From Oscarella lobularis (taxonomy: Eukaryota; Porifera; Homoscleromorpha; Homosclerophorida; Oscarellidae): a stretch of 64,000 nucleotides of DNA. The stretch spans positions 372,001 through 436,000 of the forward strand of contig NC_089191.1 of assembly GCF_947507565.1 (NCBI RefSeq), read 5' to 3'. Shown here in pieces: positions 62,405 through 64,000 of the stretch. The notes beneath the pieces were generated by a model. That model saw only the letters and a list, made by a program, of their open reading frames with translations. It did no database searches and was not told where the DNA came from. The position numbers were made by a program, and so were the translations under genes. Each line of letters opens with the position of its first letter. The stretch's first letter is position 1.

Positions 62405-62556
62405 GAGAGGATCGCAGAATCCTCGCGCCTTCATTGTTTTCATCGAGTCCTTTTTCTTGTAATGGTCTGAAGATTTTATGTATTTGATGGACGATCGATG
62501 TGTTATTAGAACTAGAAACCTCTAGTCACAATACTCGGGCTAAGATGTACCTACTC

Positions 62557-63636
62557 TTAATTAATAGGTTTCTTCTTTAGTGCATCTACTTTTATAAGGT
62601 ATCCATCGACAGTCGACGTTTTCTCCGCATACGAAATCGGTTTGTGTCGCAAATCGACGATTTCCCCGCCGACCGATCGAACGATAGCGTCTCCGGCGCA
62701 CAAACTAGTGACGCCAGTCTTTCGATAGCTGAAAAATTCAGAAAACAAACCCTCTTCGCTTTTCACTACGCTCGGATTCGTCAGCAACGTCAGCACAGCA
62801 TAATCGTCGCCTCCCTCGACGGGAGAAACGGCGCTCGATCCAACACGTTTCTTCGCTTCATCGACGTGATTTGCGGCGGCTCCGTACGCCGGCGCTCCGC
62901 GTCGCAGCGAAATTTCCTCAGCGCGCTCCTTTCGTCCAATCGCGCCCCAAATGCTTCGCCTCAAAAACGGCTGATAGATGATTCCAGCCGCCGGATGAGA
63001 CTTGTACAGAATGCACGCGGACGTCGTGACGTGGTGAAGCGAATTCGATATCAGTTGGGGTATTGAATCAATTGGATTAAGAATAATTTCAATGTCTTTG
63101 TTCATTGTTGCAGCGTCTTCGACTTTGCACGAGGTCAAGTCCTTCATTCCAGAGTCTTTGGCTCGGATTGGTGCTATTCCGTCCAGTACGCGTCCTCTTA
63201 CGTCTGAAACGGCGACGTTTGGCCAGAATCGTTTGAGAACGCCCACAATACGACTCAAAGACGCTTTAACGCTCACGTCTCCCTGCTCGTTTTCGCCAAT
63301 TGTTTGTTTGATGATTCGTATCTCTTCGCCGGCCTGTTTGATTCCAGTACGCAGTACACAGAGCAGAGACTCCAGAGAGAATTCAGGTATCTCGTATACG
63401 GTTGTTTTAGTGGGAGCAGTATCATTAGCAATAGCTAATGACTCTGCAGCCTTCTGATAGATGCCACGGGTGCCACTGTCAAAGTGCTCAGGCTTTAGTC
63501 TTTGGTTTACCACTGGCGTCTTGTAGAGGACGTTTGCAAACATATAACCGCCTAGGAGAGAGAATAGGAGAAATACGACGAGCGTGGGCCATCGCAATCG
63601 ACGTCGACATCTCGCCCAGGTCACCATGGAGGGCAA
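62557..63636 (-). CDS. BPNT2/IMPAD1-like membrane protein with degenerate active site
   Basis: Intronless, 359 residues. A signal-anchor helix at about 17-37 (LVVFLLFSLLGGYMFANVLY) suggests a type II Golgi protein, as in BPNT2, which hydrolyses 3'-phosphoadenosine 5'-phosphate. The inositol-monophosphatase fold is hinted at by SLLCVLRTGIKQAGEEI, IILNPIDSI (residues ~184-192), AAGIIYQPFLRRSIWGAI and SLCAGDAIVRSVGGEIVDL (~311). The metal-binding DPLD/DPID motif reads NPID and the usual WD before CAG reads TS, so key aspartates are missing. It is convergent with ACSS2, 152 bp apart. It may be a pseudoenzyme; the fold assignment itself is moderately sure. Confidence 0.65.
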   Translation of the reverse strand: MPSMVTWARCRRRLRWPTLVVFLLFSLLGGYMFANVLYKTPVVNQRLKPEHFDSGTRGIYQKAAESLAIANDTAPTKTTVYEIPEFSLESLLCVLRTGIKQAGEEIRIIKQTIGENEQGDVSVKASLSRIVGVLKRFWPNVAVSDVRGRVLDGIAPIRAKDSGMKDLTSCKVEDAATMNKDIEIILNPIDSIPQLISNSLHHVTTSACILYKSHPAAGIIYQPFLRRSIWGAIGRKERAEEISLRRGAPAYGAAANHVDEAKKRVGSSAVSPVEGGDDYAVLTLLTNPSVVKSEEGLFSEFFSYRKTGVTSLCAGDAIVRSVGGEIVDLRHKPISYAEKTSTVDGYLIKVDALKKKPIN

Positions 63637-63824
63637 AGCAAAGCAATCGACACGCCTTCTCTATCACACGTGAGATTATTATTATTATGCATGTCGCGCA
63701 TACAGTACAACACCAAAAACGTAATGCATCAGCAAAAAGTTAGGTCTATAAACACGTGACAACAAGTAGACCAAATTCAATATATTTGATGCTAGCTTTA
63801 AATTTAAAAATTCTTTTTTTCTTC

Positions 63825-64000
63825 TCAGAGTGTGAGTTGGCTCTCGACCCCTTCAGAGAATCGCACGCCGTCGAGCAGCGCCCCAGTAAAATTCGCATTG
63901 CCGGAAATCAAACCCGCACACGCCCAGAACGTGCAGTCACGCAAATCGGCATAAGAGAAATCAACGCGCGCGTCAAAGAAACAGTAGCTGAAGTCGGAAT
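63825..64000 (-). CDS. Pentapeptide-repeat protein, C-terminal part
   Basis: The last 57 codons of a gene that continues beyond the window. The frame reads SDFSYCFFDARVDFSYADLR, then DCTFWACAGLISGNANFTGA and LLDGVRF, fitting A(D/N)LxX pentapeptide repeats that build a right-handed beta-helix. Ends at a TGA at 63825-63827. The parent cannot be named from this fragment. Confidence 0.6.
   Translation of the reverse strand, partial: SDFSYCFFDARVDFSYADLRDCTFWACAGLISGNANFTGALLDGVRFSEGVESQLTL

Overview
The window looks like nuclear DNA of an early-branching animal with a very compact genome. A sponge, perhaps homoscleromorph-like, is my best guess, but this is inference. The animal gene set (peroxidasin with LRR, Ig, peroxidase and VWC modules; a Sox factor; microcephalin; UHRF1; endosomal syntaxin) excludes fungi and plants. 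Introns are mostly 30-70 bp, and genes lie 30-150 bp apart on both strands, often as divergent pairs sharing a tiny promoter.

Layout 1-39,170, gene-dense: FKBP1A-like (-), UBE2W (+), RAD51AP1-like (-), an unrecognised spliced transcript that looks like structured RNA (+), a multi-C2/coiled-coil protein (+), a Sox HMG factor (-), microcephalin MCPH1 (-), a Mag1/AlkA-type DNA glycosylase (+), an uncharacterised gene (-), peroxidasin (-), the Sec12/PREB GEF (-), UHRF1 (-), ornithine decarboxylase (-), a NOL4-like helical protein (+), sarcosine/pipecolate oxidase PIPOX (-), primase large subunit PRIM2 (-), a syntaxin-7/12 SNARE (+), an intronless cupin-like gene (-), and HBS1L (-). HBS1L contains a SKI7-like alternative terminal exon. 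Exon structures were worked out by hand from splice sites and reading phase. At least six introns use GC-AG borders.

Layout 39,380-60,770, a 21-kb satellite island: alternating arrays of a 49-bp hairpin repeat, a 9-bp GTTGTAGNN repeat, a 15/16-bp palindromic GGACAATTTGTCC repeat, a roughly 22-bp AT-rich palindromic repeat and a 20-bp pyrimidine-rich repeat. Embedded in it are captured single-copy pieces. One is a 365-bp block in three identical copies that carries what looks like the promoter and first exon of an INO80E-like gene. Another is a duplicated exon-intron fragment followed by tandem 160-bp exon-like units. The very long open frames across the island are artefacts of stop-free repeats whose period is a multiple of three.

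Layout 60,960-64,000: acetyl-CoA synthetase ACSS2 (+), interrupted by a 200-N assembly gap; an intronless membrane BPNT2/IMPAD1-like protein with degenerate catalytic motifs (-); and the end of a pentapeptide-repeat protein (-). A degraded match to the ACSS2 5' end lies on the far side of the island next to HBS1L. This suggests that HBS1L and ACSS2 were once divergent neighbours later separated by satellite expansion.

Functionally, many genes concern genome maintenance and chromatin (RAD51AP1-like, MCPH1, glycosylase, UHRF1, PRIM2). Others serve secretion and trafficking (PREB, syntaxin), RNA quality control (HBS1L/SKI7), matrix building (peroxidasin) and small-molecule metabolism (ODC, PIPOX, ACSS2).
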